Assembly (NCBI GenBank): GCA_017453065.1
Contig: JAFTKW010000011.1
Span: 1 to 64,000 of the forward strand
Source: Lachnospiraceae bacterium
Lineage (GTDB): Bacteria > Bacillota > Clostridia > Lachnospirales > Lachnospiraceae
Length of the DNA stretch: 64,000 nt
Reading direction: 5' to 3'
The notes below the pieces were generated by a model. It saw nothing but the letters and a program-made list of their open reading frames with translations. It did not search any database and was not told the DNA's origin. How positions within the stretch are numbered: position 1 is the first letter of the stretch; each line of letters begins with the position of its first letter. The position numbers and the translations under genes are program-made. Below are positions 25,307 to 32,996 of the stretch, one piece after another.

Positions 25307-26187
25307 ATGGTTTTGATGATCTTTTCTGCCTCTTCTCTGCTAATATGACATATTTCTATCAATTTCTCGATGGTTTCTTCCCTAGTGAGCCCCAGAGACA
25401 GGCAAGTAGAAACGACGCCTCTCTGTTGGCCAAGCTCCATACCTATCTCTTTGCCAACCTCTTCTCCTATTTCTCTTTCGCTTTCCCTAATTCGTCGAAG
25501 TTCTCTTTCCTCATCGTATTCGTAAATACTTACCATAGTTACCTCCGCTTTCTGCGCCAGCAGAAAATCTTTTAAGATATTTTCTGCTATGCATTCATCT
25601 ACCGCTTGCTCTACAGCATCTATCAGTTCCATGGAATTAGCATAATCTCGAACTTTCTCTACATATTGCATGTACTCTCTTAGCACAGGACATCTCTCTT
25701 TCAACTCCTCGTTCATCCCCTTGTTGATGTTTAGAACGGTTACTTTTAATTCCAGCGAAGGCATTTCTGTACAGTGTTCGTAAGAGTCCGACAGTTTTAG
25801 TTCCAATTGTTCTGGCATCGCCCGGGTACCATTATAAAATACCACAAAAAACGGTGTTGGGATTTGAACTAGTTTGCTTTCATAAAGGCTTTTGCTCTTT
25901 AACCTTTTTTGAATAATGTCCGTCACATAAAGCAAGTCTCTGAGTGGCATATTTGGGTTCACTGTAGATTGATGCTCATACAAATGCATTTGATGTGCAA
26001 TCACAAAAGACAAATCATTTTTCAAATTCATGTAAATCGCATTTTCTAATGTGTTGTACTCCAAAAGAGTGGGATCTGTATAGTCTGTTCCACTCAGCCC
26101 ATTGTATAGGCTTAAAGCATTTTTAGGGTCTTTAAACAAGAGTCTAAAGACTGTGTCCTTGTACTTCTTTTGCGCTTCTTTCTTCAT
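25303..26187 (-). CDS. Rpn/PD-(D/E)XK nuclease-family protein ('transposase' family PF12784-like)
   Basis: A 294-residue protein of the group often labelled recombination-promoting nuclease or PD-(D/E)XK transposase. The core shows KKYKDTVFRLLFKDPKNALSL at the N-terminus and NDLSFVIAHQMHLYEHQSTVN (Asp ... Glu-x-Gln) near 50-75, which fits the nuclease active site. The C-terminus has a charged, Glu-rich coiled region and a small helical tail with SREEAEKII. The start at MKKEAQ has AAAAGGAGGAC upstream; a longer in-frame start adds 66 unlikely residues. Such genes are frequent and variable in Lachnospiraceae. It is next to a repeat-rich patch. Confidence 0.85.
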   Translation of the reverse strand: MKKEAQKKYKDTVFRLLFKDPKNALSLYNGLSGTDYTDPTLLEYNTLENAIYMNLKNDLSFVIAHQMHLYEHQSTVNPNMPLRDLLYVTDIIQKRLKSKSLYESKLVQIPTPFFVVFYNGTRAMPEQLELKLSDSYEHCTEMPSLELKVTVLNINKGMNEELKERCPVLREYMQYVEKVRDYANSMELIDAVEQAVDECIAENILKDFLLAQKAEVTMVSIYEYDEERELRRIRESEREIGEEVGKEIGMELGQQRGVVSTCLSLGLTREETIEKLIEICHISREEAEKIIKTI

Positions 26188-26402
26188 TTTTTGTCCTCCT
26201 TTTACAGGAGTCCTGTAGCGCACTTTCCGTTTTCTGAACTCCTGCTTTTTTATGTTTGGGTATAAAAGCATTGATTTCAGAAAACCGAATGGTTTGTAAA
26301 AGATACACAAGACGTGTAATGAACATAAGAACGTTAGAAATATATGCTTTGTGTAAATCTTAGCATTCTTAAAAAAAGCAGTCAACTCGAAAATGCGAAT
26401 AA

Positions 26403-26753
26403 GTCACGGGCTTCGCCATGTCTCGCCCTATAAACTTTTCACGTTTAGCTGAAGCCGTACAACCTCGCTGCAAAGCCGCTCGGTCACGGGCTTCGCCATG
26501 TCACATGAGCGAGACGTGCTAGGCCTTGTACTTGCTTCGCAAGCACAAGGCTTGAGGGCGTTCGCCGAATATCTCTTTTCACGTTTAGCTGAAGCCGTAC
26601 ACCTCGATTACGCTTCGCGAGCAAACTCGCTTTGCTTCATCTCGGTCACGGGCTTCGCCCTATAAAAGAATAGGCATATACACTTCTCTGTGAGCGAGCT
26701 CACCCGAAGTGTATATGCCTATTCTTTTGCACGGCTTCAGCTAAACGTGAAAA
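26403..26753. repeat. Patch of short direct and inverted repeats
   Basis: The 606-base stretch 26188-26793 has no gene. GTCACGGGCTTCGCC occurs at 26403, 26483 and 26645. A longer unit TTTTCACGTTTAGCTGAAGC continuing to CGTA occurs directly at about 26435-26460 and 26575-26600, and inverted at 26731-26753. The last two could be terminal inverted repeats of a 178-bp unit that contains a large palindrome (26664-26728). The GC-rich, 'cttcgcc/gcttcgc' composition differs from neighbouring genes. No ORF inside looks coding. It may be a MITE-like or REP-like element. Confidence 0.7.
26664..26728. repeat. Large palindrome with 23-bp arms
   Basis: Bases 26664-26686 and 26706-26728 are perfect reverse complements (arm begins AAAAGAATAGGCATATACAC). 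The loop contains its own hairpin, GTGAGC-GA-GCTCAC (26690-26703), so the whole could form a branched hairpin or cruciform. A T-run follows in both directions, so it may also stop transcription from tRNA-Lys. Confidence 0.8.
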
Positions 26754-26793
26754 AAGCCCCGACACCGTCGATGCAGTGCTGAAGCCTTTGAAG

Positions 26794-26866
26794 TGCGCCT
26801 CCAGGGGCTCGAACCCTGGACACCCTGATTAAGAGTCAGGTGCTCTACCAACTGAGCTAGAGGCGC
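26794..26866 (-). tRNA. tRNA-Lys (CTT anticodon)
   Basis: Minus strand, 73 bases with the discriminator A and no encoded CCA. Acceptor GCGCCTC pairs with GAGGCGC; the D-arm has AGCTCAGTTGGTAGAGC; the anticodon arm CCTGA-CTCTTAA-TCAGG gives anticodon CTT; the T-arm has GGTTCGAGCC. It is a single tRNA gene between the repeat patch and the Fur-family gene. Confidence 0.96.
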
Positions 26867-26898
26867 ATATATATAAAGCGTTTTTCAACGCAAGTGTT

Positions 26899-26927
26899 AC
26901 TATATCACAATGTATTTTCCTTTGCAA
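26899..26927 (-). promoter_or_regulatory. Promoter of tRNA-Lys
   Basis: On the minus strand, -35 TTGCAA (26922-26927), a 17-base spacer and -10 TATAGT (26899-26904), about 32 bases upstream of the mature 5' end. Confidence 0.7.
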
Positions 26928-26975
26928 GTGTTTTTTTAATTTTTTGAAAAATTTTTTACAATTCGGTCAAGCCCG

Positions 26976-27398
26976 TTATTTAGCGCATTCTTTGCAATAT
27001 CCATACAGTTCCAATTTGTGGCTGGTTACCTGAAAATCATTTGTGTGAATATCTAACTTCAACTGTTCAAATGGGCAAGATGGTAGCGCTACTCTTTTGT
27101 GACATCCTAGGCATACTGCATAGTGTCTGTGCCCACCCTTATTCCACTCGTATACTACCGTACCATCTGCCATACATACAGATTTGTTCACCATGCCTTT
27201 TTCTTCAAAGGTAGAGAGAATTCTATAAATAGTAGAAACAGCATAGTCCATCTCGCCGTCTATGGCAATCTGTTGGTAAATTTGTGCTGGGCTGAGCGGC
27301 TGGCTCGCCCCTAGCAATACATGGTATACGTCCTTACGCTGTTTGGTCCATTTAAGCCCTGGCGGATATGCCAGTTTGCTTTCACATACGTGTTCCAT
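26976..27398 (-). CDS. Fur-family metalloregulator (Zur/PerR/Fur type)
   Basis: A 140-residue repressor. The start at MEHVCESK is preferred because GGAG lies six bases upstream; a start four codons earlier has no good site. The winged helix is around QRKDVYHVLLG to DYAVSTIYRILSTFEEKGMV, typical of Fur proteins. The HYAVCLGCHKRVALPSCPF segment and the C-terminal YGYCKECAK provide CxxC pairs for structural zinc. The metal sensed cannot be decided. It follows a heavy-metal-exporter-like gene by 63 bases on the same strand, and a 27-bp palindrome upstream of that gene is a plausible operator. Confidence 0.9.
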   Translation of the reverse strand: MEHVCESKLAYPPGLKWTKQRKDVYHVLLGASQPLSPAQIYQQIAIDGEMDYAVSTIYRILSTFEEKGMVNKSVCMADGTVVYEWNKGGHRHYAVCLGCHKRVALPSCPFEQLKLDIHTNDFQVTSHKLELYGYCKECAK

Positions 27399-27461
27399 AT
27401 CTTTCTCCATATCTCACAACTAACTCGAAGCGTATTTTTCACTCCAAATCCGTCCAACTTA

Positions 27462-28319
27462 CTACATTGTAATGTGCAAAACTTCCATCATTATACCAGC
27501 CACTGCACCGATGACAAACAGGCAACCAATAATATTTAAGTCTTCCTTGCGATCCGTGTTGGACTTAAGCAAAACTAACACACCTACTCCAGAGTTTACT
27601 AGCAGGCCTGCCATCATAGCACCAAAGCTAAGCGCACCTTCCAGATAAAGAGTGGTGAGTACTACAGAGGAAGCGCAGTTTGGAATCAGACCAACTACAC
27701 TTGCAAGAATTGGTCCTAAAACTGGTTTGTTCAAAATCAGACTTGCAAGCACATCCTCGCCTACAAACTCTAAAACTGCATTCAGTGCAAAGGTAATAAG
27801 CAAAAGGAAAAAGGTTATCTGCAAAGTATGTTTCAAAGAAGACTTCCAAATACTCTCTCCCTGCTGGCAATTGCAATGATCATGCTCACACATCTCATGG
27901 ATGTGGTCATGGCTATGCTCCTGCTTCTTTGCAGGAAATATAAAGTCAATCAAAAATCCTGCTGCCATACCGATTACTATCTTCATAGCCAGTATCTTGG
28001 CAATCACTGTCACATCTACAGACTGTGCAATCAAGATAGGAAGCATCTCATCTGATGTAGACAAAAAGATGGCTATCAAAGTGCCCATCGTGATAACTCT
28101 CCCTGCATAGAAGTTTGCCGCTGCGGCACTAAATCCACACTGTGGCAAAGCGCCAAACAAGCTTCCAATAACAGGACCAAAGTTTCCACTCTTTTTCACA
28201 AAGCGAAGCGTTTTCTCCCCTGCCTTGTGCTCCAAGAACTCCATCGCAAGATAAGTGATAAAGAGAAATGGCACTAATTTAATTGTATCTAAAAGTGTAT
28301 GTTCAATAACGTGTAGCAT
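27462..28319 (-). CDS. Putative heavy-metal/manganese transporter (ArsP_2-like, 10TM family)
   Basis: A 285-residue membrane protein with two related halves, each with a motif of the same kind: GALPQCGFSAAAANFYAG (about 55-72) and GLIPNCASSVVLTTLYLEG (about 208-226). A cytoplasmic loop between them is rich in His and Cys (EHSHDHIHEMCEHDHCNC), a likely metal-binding stretch. This fits the 'putative 10TM heavy-metal exporter' family, often labelled a manganese transporter. The co-oriented Fur-family gene and the palindromic operator at the promoter suggest metal-controlled expression. AGGAGGT precedes the ATG. Confidence 0.82.
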   Translation of the reverse strand: MLHVIEHTLLDTIKLVPFLFITYLAMEFLEHKAGEKTLRFVKKSGNFGPVIGSLFGALPQCGFSAAAANFYAGRVITMGTLIAIFLSTSDEMLPILIAQSVDVTVIAKILAMKIVIGMAAGFLIDFIFPAKKQEHSHDHIHEMCEHDHCNCQQGESIWKSSLKHTLQITFFLLLITFALNAVLEFVGEDVLASLILNKPVLGPILASVVGLIPNCASSVVLTTLYLEGALSFGAMMAGLLVNSGVGVLVLLKSNTDRKEDLNIIGCLFVIGAVAGIMMEVLHITM

Positions 28320-28330
28320 AAAGACCTCCT

Positions 28331-28357
28331 AAATGCAAATGCTAAGCATTAGCATTT
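28331..28357 (-). promoter_or_regulatory. Palindromic operator, probable Fur-family box
   Basis: A 27-base near-perfect palindrome, AAATGC-N-AATGCT-N-AGCATT-N-GCATTT, in which only the three spacer positions break symmetry. It lies between the -10 and the Shine-Dalgarno of the metal transporter gene. Two interleaved half-site pairs are as expected for Fur-family dimers. Confidence 0.75.
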
Positions 28358-28360
28358 AGA

Positions 28361-28389
28361 AATCTACCACGTTTTTTCTTTTCCGTCAA
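28361..28389 (-). promoter_or_regulatory. Promoter of the metal transporter/Fur genes
   Basis: On the minus strand, -35 TTGACG (28384-28389), a 17-base spacer and -10 TAGATT (28361-28366). The palindromic operator begins four bases downstream, covering the transcription start. Confidence 0.7.
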
Positions 28390-28390
28390 C

Positions 28391-28423
28391 AAAAAAATTA
28401 GGGCGGTCAAAAAACCGCCCTAA
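28391..28423 (-). terminator. Terminator of the XRE/ABC transporter operon
   Basis: On the minus strand TTAGGGCGGT and ACCGCCCTAA form a 10-bp stem (28398-28407 with 28414-28423), followed by seven T residues. It lies just after the ABC permease gene. Confidence 0.92.
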
Positions 28424-28433
28424 GTATCATTCT

Positions 28434-29612
28434 TTATTTAGAGAACATAACCTTCTCACTGTTAAAGAGTTTTGTAAGCACAAAGGTTAAAACGCCTGCA
28501 TATACAATGTTCATAGCAATGGTAACAAGAATATGTACCATGTTCACCTGGAAGGAGAACACCTCGTTCATGCAAAGTACGCTGTTAAAAATAGGAATAA
28601 AGAACATACCTAATTTGTTTAATTCCTCTGTACCCATCATTGGCACAAGGCTAACCACCATAGAAAGAATCATAAGTGGTGAACAAAGTCCTGCTGCTTC
28701 TTTGATACTCTTTGCAAATGCAGAGATTACAGAAATCAAAGCTACAAGAAGAAGTACTGTAGACAAAATTACACCTAGAAGCAACGCATAGTCGGAAGCT
28801 GTATAGAATGCTGTATCAAGTCCAGCACTACCTCCCATAAGTTTAGGAAGAGACAGCATAGCTCCGATGAAACTGGATACACCAGACAAAAGCGCGATGC
28901 AGCTAAGGCTGACAATCTTGCCCATTGCAAGAGAGCTTCTCTTCATTGGTGTTACAAGCAAAGTTGCGATGGTGCCTCTTTCTTTTTCACCGGCAATAGA
29001 TTCTGGTGCTACGGAGTTACATCCTGTAAAAAGGAATGTCATCAGAAGCATTGGAAGAAGCATTGCAAACATCTGTCCAGATGCATCCTTTTCAGAAGCC
29101 ATATTGTACTGTACTTGGCCTGCATTGATGTCAAACTTATTGGTAACAGAAGCTTCATATGCCTCCAACATAGGAATAATCATATTTGCAATATCACTGG
29201 ACTCTGGTTTGGTAGAATTATAATATACTCCAATATTAGGAGCAGCCTCACCGCTTGCCACATCATAAGCAGCCATCAAATCCATAAAGTTCTCTGGGAA
29301 CACGAGAAGCACATCTGCTTCCTTTGTAGTAAGTGCCGCCTGAACATCTGTAGCCCCGGTAGCGTCAATGTCCTGCCAGGTTACTGGAAGTTCATTAAAC
29401 ATTGCTTCCAATTCTGCAGGCATATTCTGAACATATCCGCTTGCAACAAAGCCCTCTTCAGAAGTAAACTGGTTCATCATCATCTCTCCCATGAGAGTGT
29501 AGAGAACATACAGCATAAGTCCTGGCAATAAAATAGTAGAAAATACCAGTCCCTTGTCGCCAAAAAAGCGGGCGAATTCTTTCTTTATTATAGTAAGTAT
29601 ATTAGTCTTCAT
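28434..29612 (-). CDS. ABC-2 type transporter permease (NatB-like)
   Basis: A 392-residue permease. The start at MKTNILTIIKKEFARFFGDKG overlaps the ATPase gene by 11 bases. One N-terminal membrane segment is followed by a large extracytoplasmic region (about 45-170), then five more membrane segments. The segment SIAGEKERGTIATLLVTPMKRS marks the ABC-2/NatB family. It forms an exporter with the ATPase encoded upstream; sodium or a drug/peptide may be the cargo, which is not decidable from sequence. A strong terminator follows the gene. Confidence 0.92.
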   Translation of the reverse strand: MKTNILTIIKKEFARFFGDKGLVFSTILLPGLMLYVLYTLMGEMMMNQFTSEEGFVASGYVQNMPAELEAMFNELPVTWQDIDATGATDVQAALTTKEADVLLVFPENFMDLMAAYDVASGEAAPNIGVYYNSTKPESSDIANMIIPMLEAYEASVTNKFDINAGQVQYNMASEKDASGQMFAMLLPMLLMTFLFTGCNSVAPESIAGEKERGTIATLLVTPMKRSSLAMGKIVSLSCIALLSGVSSFIGAMLSLPKLMGGSAGLDTAFYTASDYALLLGVILSTVLLLVALISVISAFAKSIKEAAGLCSPLMILSMVVSLVPMMGTEELNKLGMFFIPIFNSVLCMNEVFSFQVNMVHILVTIAMNIVYAGVLTFVLTKLFNSEKVMFSK

Positions 29613-30384
29613 CGATTGCACCCACCTTTTCTTCGTAAATTTCAAAGAACCTGTCTTCCAGACTCTTACCCTGTCTGATTGTTTCTAAGTCATCGCAGGC
29701 AATCATCTGGCCATTGATTACGATACCAACTCTGTCACAGATTTTTTCAATCAGGCTAAAGATATGTGTGGATACAATAATGGTTTTACCTTTTGCTTTT
29801 AAATCAAGCAAAAAGTCTGTTACCACTTTTGCAGTAAGTACATCGAGACCATTGGTAGGCTCGTCAAAGATAATAACATCTGGGTCGTGTACCAAAGATA
29901 CCACCAAAGAAACCTTCTGTTTCATACCAGTAGAAAGATTTCCTACTTTTACCTCTGCAAACTTGTCGATGCCAAATCTCTCAAAATAATCCTGCTTTCT
30001 TGCCTTGGCCGTCTCTGCTGGCACACCGTGCAAGTCAGAGAAAAAGTCATAAAGGTAATTTGGTGTAAAAAACTCTTCCAGTTTTAATTCACTAGTCAAA
30101 AATCCGATTTTACTTCTCACCTCTTCAGGAGCACCTACAATGCTTGCTCCATCCAAAATCGCATCTCCCTCATCTGGCTTAATGAGTGTTGCAAGCATAC
30201 GAAGTGTGGTAGTTTTACCTGCACCGTTTGGTCCAAGTAAGCCAAATACTTCCCCCCTGTATGCGGTAAAGGACAAGTCATTCACAGCGACCTTTACCTT
30301 GTCGTTTGTCTTTTCGATTTTCTGCTGTTTCGCAGAGAGTTTGAAGGTCTTTTTCAGTCCCTTCACTTCCAAAATCTGTTCCAT
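29602..30384 (-). CDS. ABC transporter ATP-binding protein (NatA-like)
   Basis: A 260-residue ATPase. Walker A GPNGAGKTT (about 52-60), signature NLSTGMKQK, Walker B VIIFDEPTNGLD and the switch His in IIVSTHIFS are all present. It powers the permease encoded directly downstream. AAAGG precedes the ATG. The gene follows the XRE/membrane protein pair by 93 bases on the same strand; that gap contains a weak GAAGTA/TACTTC hairpin but no clear terminator, so a four-gene operon is likely. Confidence 0.94.
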   Translation of the reverse strand: MEQILEVKGLKKTFKLSAKQQKIEKTNDKVKVAVNDLSFTAYRGEVFGLLGPNGAGKTTTLRMLATLIKPDEGDAILDGASIVGAPEEVRSKIGFLTSELKLEEFFTPNYLYDFFSDLHGVPAETAKARKQDYFERFGIDKFAEVKVGNLSTGMKQKVSLVVSLVHDPDVIIFDEPTNGLDVLTAKVVTDFLLDLKAKGKTIIVSTHIFSLIEKICDRVGIVINGQMIACDDLETIRQGKSLEDRFFEIYEEKVGAIDED

Positions 30385-30477
30385 GTTTCTTTCCTTTCCT
30401 CTTGAAGTATCCTAAATACTCCCCTCTAAGGTACTTCGATTTATTTTAAACTCCCTATATATTTATTGTCATTCCCC

Positions 30478-30972
30478 CTACATCATTCTGCTGACAATCT
30501 TTCTGCAGACGATATAGCTGACAAAAAATAACAAAATTAAACCACATACTACCAGTACTGCCTCGTTGGCAATGAAAGTACACATCAGCATTACCAGATA
30601 AAGCGCCACCATCATTACTTTAGAGGTCATACGAATTGCTCTGTTAGAAATCTCTCTTTCCCTCTCATCGGTTTCAGCCAAGCGGGCCGCCTTTAAACTT
30701 GCTTCGTCTTTCATTCTTTTGCGAAGCTGAAGCGCTCCCACCACAGAGCCCGCCATAAGACCAACTCCTACTCCTGTAAAGAGACCTGCGCGAAAGCTTT
30801 CCATCATCTCAGGATTCTGCCAAATCAGCACTCCCATTGTAATCAGTGTCAGTACTCCTAGCACAAATAAAACGACCATTGATCTCATTCGCTTCTTTAA
30901 CTCTAGTTTGTACTCTTCATTGTTCTTTGCTGTGCAGTCATACACGAAACTCTTTAAGTCCCACAAACTCAT
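30478..30972 (-). CDS. Four-segment membrane protein paired with an XRE regulator
   Basis: A 164-residue membrane protein. Hydrophobic segments lie at about 32-48, 62-82, 118-136 and 140-157, with the conserved-looking cytoplasmic motif LAETDEREREISNRA between the second and third. It overlaps the XRE regulator gene by four bases (ATGA), the arrangement of Bacillus-type regulator/DUF2178-like membrane protein pairs. The membrane protein may modulate the regulator or sense envelope stress; this is inference from gene order. Confidence 0.7.
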   Translation of the reverse strand: MSLWDLKSFVYDCTAKNNEEYKLELKKRMRSMVVLFVLGVLTLITMGVLIWQNPEMMESFRAGLFTGVGVGLMAGSVVGALQLRKRMKDEASLKAARLAETDEREREISNRAIRMTSKVMMVALYLVMLMCTFIANEAVLVVCGLILLFFVSYIVCRKIVSRMM

Positions 30973-31178
30973 AAATTTTCTTCCTCCAAATCAAAGATAA
31001 ATAGGTCTTCAATCATTACTCCGAAAAACTGAGCTAACTTATGGGCTAAAACTAAAGATGCGTTGTACTTCCCGTTTTCCAAGGAAATAATGGTTTGCCT
31101 TGTTACATCCACTGCGTCAGCCAACTCATTTTGAGTGATACGGCGTTCCTTGCGCAGCTCTTGAATTCTTGTCTTCAT
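30969..31178 (-). CDS. Small XRE-family DNA-binding protein
   Basis: A 69-residue helix-turn-helix protein of the Cro/cI type. RRITQNELADAVDVTRQTII is the HTH, followed by SLENGKYNASLVLAHKLAQFF, as in YozG-like regulators. It has no sensor domain. GAAGG precedes the ATG. The promoter 220 bases upstream carries a large inverted repeat over the -10 (31372-31425), a likely binding site for this protein. It heads the run of membrane protein and NatAB-like transporter genes. Confidence 0.92.
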   Translation of the reverse strand: MKTRIQELRKERRITQNELADAVDVTRQTIISLENGKYNASLVLAHKLAQFFGVMIEDLFIFDLEEENL

Positions 31179-31258
31179 TCCATACCTTCCATTTCTACGA
31201 CGAAATCCATTGGTTACTTAACAAAAATTATTAACAAACCCTCATAACTCCCTCTATT

Positions 31259-31278
31259 GAGTTCTACTTGTAGAACTC
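31259..31278. other. Hairpin in the XRE operon leader
   Basis: GAGTTCTA and TAGAACTC form an 8-bp stem in the 220-base untranslated leader. The leader (31179-31400) also has CGCCA...TGGCG and other GC-rich palindromic bits at about 31280-31350 that resemble the repeat patch at 26.4-26.7 kb in style. No ORF or terminator with a T-run is seen here. Confidence 0.45.
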
Positions 31279-31371
31279 ACGCGCCAAGCGCAGTCGCTGG
31301 CGACATACTCCTTATGCGCGAGTGCGCATCCCCGCGGAGCGTTTGCCTGATGTTCTCTTCTATCAAGCAAA

Positions 31372-31434
31372 AAAGTAAAGCAAACTATACTTCTTACAAT
31401 CCGAAAGTATAGTACGCTTTACTTTTAATGTCAA
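31372..31434 (-). promoter_or_regulatory. Promoter and inverted-repeat operator of the XRE operon
   Basis: On the minus strand, a perfect -35 TTGACA (31429-31434), a 17-base spacer and -10 TATACT (31406-31411). A large inverted repeat spans 31372-31425: AAAGTAAAGC-GT-ACTATACTT on one side and AAGTATAGT-TT-GCTTTACTTT on the other. It covers the spacer, the -10 and the start point, as an autoregulatory operator should. Confidence 0.8.
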
Positions 31435-31454
31435 GCACATTTTACATTTTTATT

Positions 31455-31637
31455 TTAGAAATCACTGGGCCGTACGCCATCTGACCTATCTATCATAGAC
31501 AAAGGTCTTCCTGTAAAGTGATAAAAACTTCCCTTGGAATCTCCTAAAACATTGGATTTACATACCAGATGCATGGTAATCATGAACGCAAAGGTTGCCG
31601 CAAGGGCCAGTCCCAAGATAACTGCTATTCCAATCAT
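31455..31637 (-). CDS. 60-residue single-pass membrane protein
   Basis: A small protein with one hydrophobic segment at residues 3-24 (IAVILGLALAATFAFMITMH) and a hydrophilic tail. Its ATG overlaps the stop of the upstream zinc-ribbon gene by four bases, so translation is coupled and the two products probably work together. I do not recognise a family. Confidence 0.6.
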   Translation of the reverse strand: MIGIAVILGLALAATFAFMITMHLVCKSNVLGDSKGSFYHFTGRPLSMIDRSDGVRPSDF

Positions 31638-32824
31638 TGATATGCACCTCCTGACTGTTCCTGTCTATTGTGAGCGTATTGATTGATCTGCGTAGAAGCA
31701 GTCAACTTTTGATTTTCTTGTGCACGGCGCATCTTACGATATCCCGAAGATCCCATTCCAAACGCAGCCGCCGCCATCAGGAAAAGAAGCTTAGACAAAT
31801 CCTCATCCATCCACATGCTGGAGATAAGTCCGATACAGATTGGTATAAAAACAGCGGCAGCGGCCAAGAAGGTCAATATTAAGGTAGCTACCACTTTCTT
31901 GGTATCAAAAGGAACGGCTCCTACCAATTTACCTGTCTGTCCATTCACCAGCATTGTATATGGTCTGTCCTGATAGCGGAAGGTCATAAACCAGGCTGGA
32001 AATAGCGCATAGGACTTTTTCAAAACCCTGTGCGTAGGTCCACTGGATTCAATTTTCTTGTTTCTGGCGTTGACGCTCTCAAGCATCTTTTCGTCGAATA
32101 GTTCTTTGCTTCTATAATATGCAGTGCTTTCTAGGTCTCCTGCACTCTGATCATAACAATCCGCATAGTATCCAGACATGTAAGCCACCTCAAAGGCTTT
32201 CATCTCCTCCGTATCAAAAGGTTCTAAACGCTGTGAAGACTCATCATTTAATTTGCTGGAAGCATCGATACTGAGATTGTGGAATTCACATTCTGCTTCT
32301 CGCATAAAGTATTTCGTTCTACTTCTTTTGCCACTTCCAACCGTACCTTTAATCAATTGTTTGTCATAATGATATGTATCAAAGAGCCAATAAGGAATAT
32401 AGATTCCTCTCACTCTCTCCACCTCAAAGTCTTTAACTTCTTTAGGTATGAACATCCCCTGACGGAAACGACCACGAATCGCTTCTACCGCCTGCTCCTT
32501 TGGCACCTTAAATGGAATAATCCACTCCGGTCTGCGCTCCTGTGACACACGGCTGAACACGATTGTAGGCTGGCCACAATATGCACAGAAAGTGGATGCC
32601 TCCACGCCATTTACAGAAAGTTCTGCTCCACAAGCAGTGCAGCTGTAGATGTTACATTCCATGGTATCTGGCGATTCTTGTTTCTTTGCTGCTGCAAGTT
32701 CTTTTTCCTCTTGATCCTTCACATCCTCCATAGAGAAGGAGCAACCACAGAACCTACACTCCATCTTTCCTGAAGTTGCATCGAACATAAGAGACGCAAA
32801 ACAGTTCGGACAATTAACCTTCAT
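31634..32824 (-). CDS. Zinc-ribbon membrane protein of unknown function
   Basis: A 396-residue protein that opens with CPNCFASLMFDATSGKMECR and a second CxxC (residues 4-27), followed by a second ribbon, CTACGAE...CAYCGQP (about 57-84). A central soluble domain includes repeated charged and aromatic segments (IPFKVPKEQAVEAIRGRF), and two hydrophobic segments near 310-335 and 340-356 anchor it. Such proteins are common in Firmicutes and I know no established role. AAGGAGG precedes the ATG. The 60-residue gene overlaps its end. Its promoter diverges from that of the leuA fusion. Confidence 0.75.
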   Translation of the reverse strand: MKVNCPNCFASLMFDATSGKMECRFCGCSFSMEDVKDQEEKELAAAKKQESPDTMECNIYSCTACGAELSVNGVEASTFCAYCGQPTIVFSRVSQERRPEWIIPFKVPKEQAVEAIRGRFRQGMFIPKEVKDFEVERVRGIYIPYWLFDTYHYDKQLIKGTVGSGKRSRTKYFMREAECEFHNLSIDASSKLNDESSQRLEPFDTEEMKAFEVAYMSGYYADCYDQSAGDLESTAYYRSKELFDEKMLESVNARNKKIESSGPTHRVLKKSYALFPAWFMTFRYQDRPYTMLVNGQTGKLVGAVPFDTKKVVATLILTFLAAAAVFIPICIGLISSMWMDEDLSKLLFLMAAAAFGMGSSGYRKMRRAQENQKLTASTQINQYAHNRQEQSGGAYQ

Positions 32825-32925
32825 TCTTCCCCCTCCTTAATGTCCCTACATACTAAACTCGTCTTTTCTATCTTAATACAACCCCTTCCATGTTGAAAAG
32901 ACGGAAAACTGTACTTTATGTAAGT

Positions 32926-32954
32926 TTATCGTACATATTTGTACATTCTGTCAA
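32926..32954 (-). promoter_or_regulatory. Promoter of the zinc-ribbon gene
   Basis: On the minus strand, -35 TTGACA (32949-32954), an 18-base spacer and -10 GATAAA (about 32925-32930). GTAC motifs lie in its spacer. Confidence 0.5.
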
Positions 32955-32996
32955 TATTGCATAAAATAAATCAAGTAAATTGATTAAATCTGTACC

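Noticed and set aside
25303-26187. Active insertion sequence based on the 'transposase' family name
   Set aside because: No terminal inverted repeats or target duplications flank this gene, and the family name is historical; the nearby repeats do not enclose it.
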